The position numbers were made by a program, and so were the translations under genes. The notes under the pieces were generated by a model that saw only the letters and a list, made by a program, of their open reading frames with translations, was not told where the DNA came from and ran no database searches. Positions 5,220-7,337 of a stretch of DNA of 7,337 bases are shown here, piece after piece (the stretch's first letter is position 1; each line of letters starts with the position of its first letter). The stretch comes from Lachnospiraceae bacterium UBA6403 (GTDB lineage: Bacteria; Bacillota; Clostridia; Lachnospirales; Lachnospiraceae), in assembly GCA_002437435.1 (NCBI GenBank), contig DJPV01000080.1, forward strand, positions 1-7,337, written 5' to 3'.

Positions 5220-6627
5220 TACGAAAGCAGCTATCAACTACGTGAGAAATCCGGATAAAACAAATGAACGGCTTCTTGTATCCTATGATGGTTGCTCAGA
5301 ATCTAATATCGAACTCTGCTTCAAAATGGCGTTGGCTAACAAAACAAGAAATCAAAATAACAACAACGTGTTAGCCTACCATTTTATACAGTCGTTCGCA
5401 CCTACGGACGAGGTAACACCGGAGCAGGCACATGAGCTTGGAATGAAATTCATGGAACAGACATTTGGCGGAAAATACTCATTTGTCTGTGCTACCCATG
5501 TCGATAAAGGACATATTCACAATCACTTTGTCATGTGTTCTGCAGAACGTGGCATGACCGGGAAGAAGCTGGATGACAACCTCTCCCTGCTCCACACAAT
5601 ACAGAAAAACAACGACAGGCTGTGCCGGGAATACGGTCTAAGTGTGATTGAGAAAAAACGTGAAAAAGGGAAAAATTACAGAGAATGGTTTGAGGATAAA
5701 ACGAATCCATCCGGCTCAAAGAAAACACAGCTTCGGAAATTGATGGATAAGATTATCATGGAATCTCTTTCATTTGATGATTTCCTGCAACGCATGAAAG
5801 CAGAGAATATCATAATCGAGCAAGGCAAATCTAAGAAATATGGTATCGTCACCAAGTATCGTTTTCCAGATGAGGAACGCTTCCATCGTGGATATTCACT
5901 TGGCTCTTTCTACACGGACAACAACATAAAGAAGAGAATTGCAAGGCGGCAGTCTTACCTTGAATCGCTGAAAAAGAAATCGGAAGCACGGAAAGAAAAG
6001 AAGAAAGATGCGTATGAAGCAATGACACCCGGAGAGAAAAAGTTGGATAAAAGCAAGCTAAAAATCTCCTCTATTCAGGATGTATCTGGAAGCATATCTC
6101 AAGATAATATCGGGTTGCAGAAATGGAAAAATGTGCAGAATGCCAGACGTATGCAACAGATACAGAAAGATCTGCATGACCGGTATGGAATACGCTATAC
6201 GGAAATAGCCGGACAGACAAAAACTCTTCGTGCTAACACGAATTATCTGAATACTACAATAGAGAAAAATCAAAAAGAGATTGCCGAACTTCGACAGTTT
6301 ATCAATGATTGCGTGATGTATAAGAAGCTGAAAATCTACTCCACGAACGAAGAAAAAGCTGAGGATAAGGAGGCATACTACCAGAAGCACGATCAGGAGC
6401 TGAACGCTTTCCACGACGCCAAATTTGCCATGGAAAGCCGAAATGTTGATCTATCTACTATCACCGCAAGTAACATCAAAATCCTTCAAAAACGACTGGA
6501 GCAAGCCGAACAAGAGCAGCAAAATCTCCGTGAACAACAGCTTCAAAATGAGCTGGAAGCCAAAGAGCTTCAAAGCTACCAGAAGGAAATCGACACCTAC
6601 TTAGGGAAAAAGCATGAGGATATTTAG
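5185..6627 (+). CDS. Relaxase / mobilization nuclease (MOBP-like)
   Basis: This enzyme nicks oriT, attaches covalently to the 5' end through a tyrosine, and pilots the strand through a mating channel. The N-terminal ~160 residues form the relaxase domain. Tyr19 in AAINYVRNPDKT is the likely nucleophile. The metal-binding histidine motif is HVDKGHIHNHFV (His105, His110, His112, His114), with His66 in YHFIQSF nearby. Residues 160-260 are basic, and about 345-470 are strongly helical and Glu/Gln/Lys-rich, probably coiled-coil. The length of 480 residues is usual for this group in clostridial elements. AGGTG lies seven bases before the ATG, inside mobC. The stop codon overlaps that of the convergent AbiEii-type gene. 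No helicase domain or coupling protein is visible, so transfer may depend on a machinery encoded elsewhere. Confidence 0.95.
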   Translation: MAITKIIKVKVNTKAAINYVRNPDKTNERLLVSYDGCSESNIELCFKMALANKTRNQNNNNVLAYHFIQSFAPTDEVTPEQAHELGMKFMEQTFGGKYSFVCATHVDKGHIHNHFVMCSAERGMTGKKLDDNLSLLHTIQKNNDRLCREYGLSVIEKKREKGKNYREWFEDKTNPSGSKKTQLRKLMDKIIMESLSFDDFLQRMKAENIIIEQGKSKKYGIVTKYRFPDEERFHRGYSLGSFYTDNNIKKRIARRQSYLESLKKKSEARKEKKKDAYEAMTPGEKKLDKSKLKISSIQDVSGSISQDNIGLQKWKNVQNARRMQQIQKDLHDRYGIRYTEIAGQTKTLRANTNYLNTTIEKNQKEIAELRQFINDCVMYKKLKIYSTNEEKAEDKEAYYQKHDQELNAFHDAKFAMESRNVDLSTITASNIKILQKRLEQAEQEQQNLREQQLQNELEAKELQSYQKEIDTYLGKKHEDI

Positions 6628-6636
6628 TCCTCATGC
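6607..6636 (-). terminator. Terminator of the AbiEii-type gene, inside the relaxase 3' end
   Basis: GCATGAGGA (6612-6620) and TCCTCATGC (6628-6636) form a perfect 9-bp stem with a seven-base loop that contains both convergent stop codons. On the minus strand the stem is followed by five Ts (A run 6607-6611), so it can end the AbiEii-type transcript. There is no T-tract in the plus direction, so relaxase transcripts are less likely to stop here. Confidence 0.7.
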
Positions 6637-7337
6637 GTCTCCGTAAATGCCTTGTATGAGTAAATAACATCCTCAACTTTATCTCCAAGCATCTCTACAG
6701 CTGCAATTACATATGTATAACTGTCCGGTCTTACCTTCCTTAAATAATTTATCGACCTTGCACCCTTGAATTGAAGCTTTTGATCTATAGATGTTGCTAC
6801 GTCTTCTATTGGACTATATTCTTTGTCCATATAAATACAGGAAGCCAAATACAAAACCTCACACGCTATATACGCAGCTTTTTCTGCATTGAACCGCTCG
6901 CTATATATATGACCGCCGATTCGACGAATTCCATCCATAAAATATTCATATTCTTCTTTGTCTATTCCGCCCTTTGCAATTATGCAAAAGCAACTGCTTA
7001 TCGTATCTTGCAGGACAGTTTGTACGCTGTAATCCATGCCCCGATACCCAAGCTCTGTCTGAGCTACCTGTTTGTAGACATCCTTCACCTCTGAAAAATC
7101 CGTCATATTCCTAGTAAGTGTGTAACAATCAAACAACTGTTTTATAATCTCCAGTTCCTTATCAATTCCAAATCTAATTCCTGTAGTGTGAGGTGCAAAT
7201 GCTGTGAGTTTATCTCCAAGAATACTATTTACATCTGGAACTCTCACTGTAAAATCATCTCCGGATGTTATCAGTAGTTCATTCCGTATTGGTTTTTCAA
7301 GCAATGTGCGATAATGATACTCTTCAAATAGTATATC
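6624..7337 (-). CDS. AbiEii/AbiGii-type nucleotidyltransferase toxin, C-terminal part
   Basis: This is probably the toxin of an AbiE-type toxin-antitoxin and abortive-infection system; such proteins are nucleotidyltransferase-fold enzymes. The frame is open to the window edge, so 237 residues are visible and the N-terminus lies outside. Counting from the first visible residue, VNSILGDKLTAFAPHTTGI (36-54, with Lys43) matches the family's Lys-containing second motif. KQLFDCYTL (66-74) fits the following 'KD-x-x-D' type motif with Gln in place of the first Asp. The rest is helical. Motif I (GS...DxD) would be upstream and cannot be checked. A TTG at 7304 should not be taken as the start. In this family the antitoxin gene normally sits directly upstream, outside the window. 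The gene converges on the relaxase gene, with stops overlapping by two bases (6625-6626). Confidence 0.82.
   Translation of the reverse strand, partial: DILFEEYHYRTLLEKPIRNELLITSGDDFTVRVPDVNSILGDKLTAFAPHTTGIRFGIDKELEIIKQLFDCYTLTRNMTDFSEVKDVYKQVAQTELGYRGMDYSVQTVLQDTISSCFCIIAKGGIDKEEYEYFMDGIRRIGGHIYSERFNAEKAAYIACEVLYLASCIYMDKEYSPIEDVATSIDQKLQFKGARSINYLRKVRPDSYTYVIAAVEMLGDKVEDVIYSYKAFTETHED

Noticed and set aside
1..7337. CRISPR array, tRNA or rRNA gene, group II intron
   Set aside because: No regularly spaced repeats, no cloverleaf with a CCA-type end and no intron or reverse transcriptase signature were seen on reading both strands.

Overview
The window looks like part of an integrative mobile element from a low-GC Gram-positive bacterium, most likely a gut clostridium of the Lachnospiraceae type. 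The basis is the AT-rich sequence, strong AGGAG-type ribosome binding sites, and the pairing of a large serine recombinase preceded by a SHOCT-like small protein with a MobC/relaxase pair. The taxonomic assignment is inference. Nothing in the window is a housekeeping gene.

Left part (1-2500, minus strand): a complete 580-residue large serine recombinase, the presumed integrase, carries an unusual six-cysteine tail. It follows a ~52-residue SHOCT-like protein. A consensus promoter (TTGAAA, 17 bp, TATAAT) lies between the two. Ahead of the SHOCT gene is a ~500-base region without a convincing gene. It ends in a near-perfect 15-bp inverted repeat with a T-tract, resembling a transcription attenuator in front of the integration module.

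Middle (2500-4500, minus strand): two small Cro/C1-type regulators flank a 355-residue protein of unknown function. Each regulator has palindromes over its own promoter, which suggests autoregulation, and each is followed by an intrinsic terminator.

Right-middle (4500-6627, plus strand): a 360-base regulatory and transfer-origin region is packed with inverted repeats. It holds a near-consensus promoter, a stretch resembling the nic core of IncQ-like transfer origins, a terminator-like stem, a perfect 22-bp palindrome and two further hairpins. It leads into mobC and an overlapping MOBP-type relaxase gene.

Right edge (6624-7337, minus strand): the C-terminal part of an AbiEii-type nucleotidyltransferase toxin runs off the window. 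It converges on the relaxase gene with overlapping stop codons inside a shared hairpin.

Read together, the genes give integration/excision (recombinase), mobilisation (oriT, MobC, relaxase), control (two repressors) and cargo (the unknown gene and the AbiE toxin). No mating-pore genes are visible, so the element could be a mobilizable island or one section of a larger conjugative element. The window cannot decide between these.
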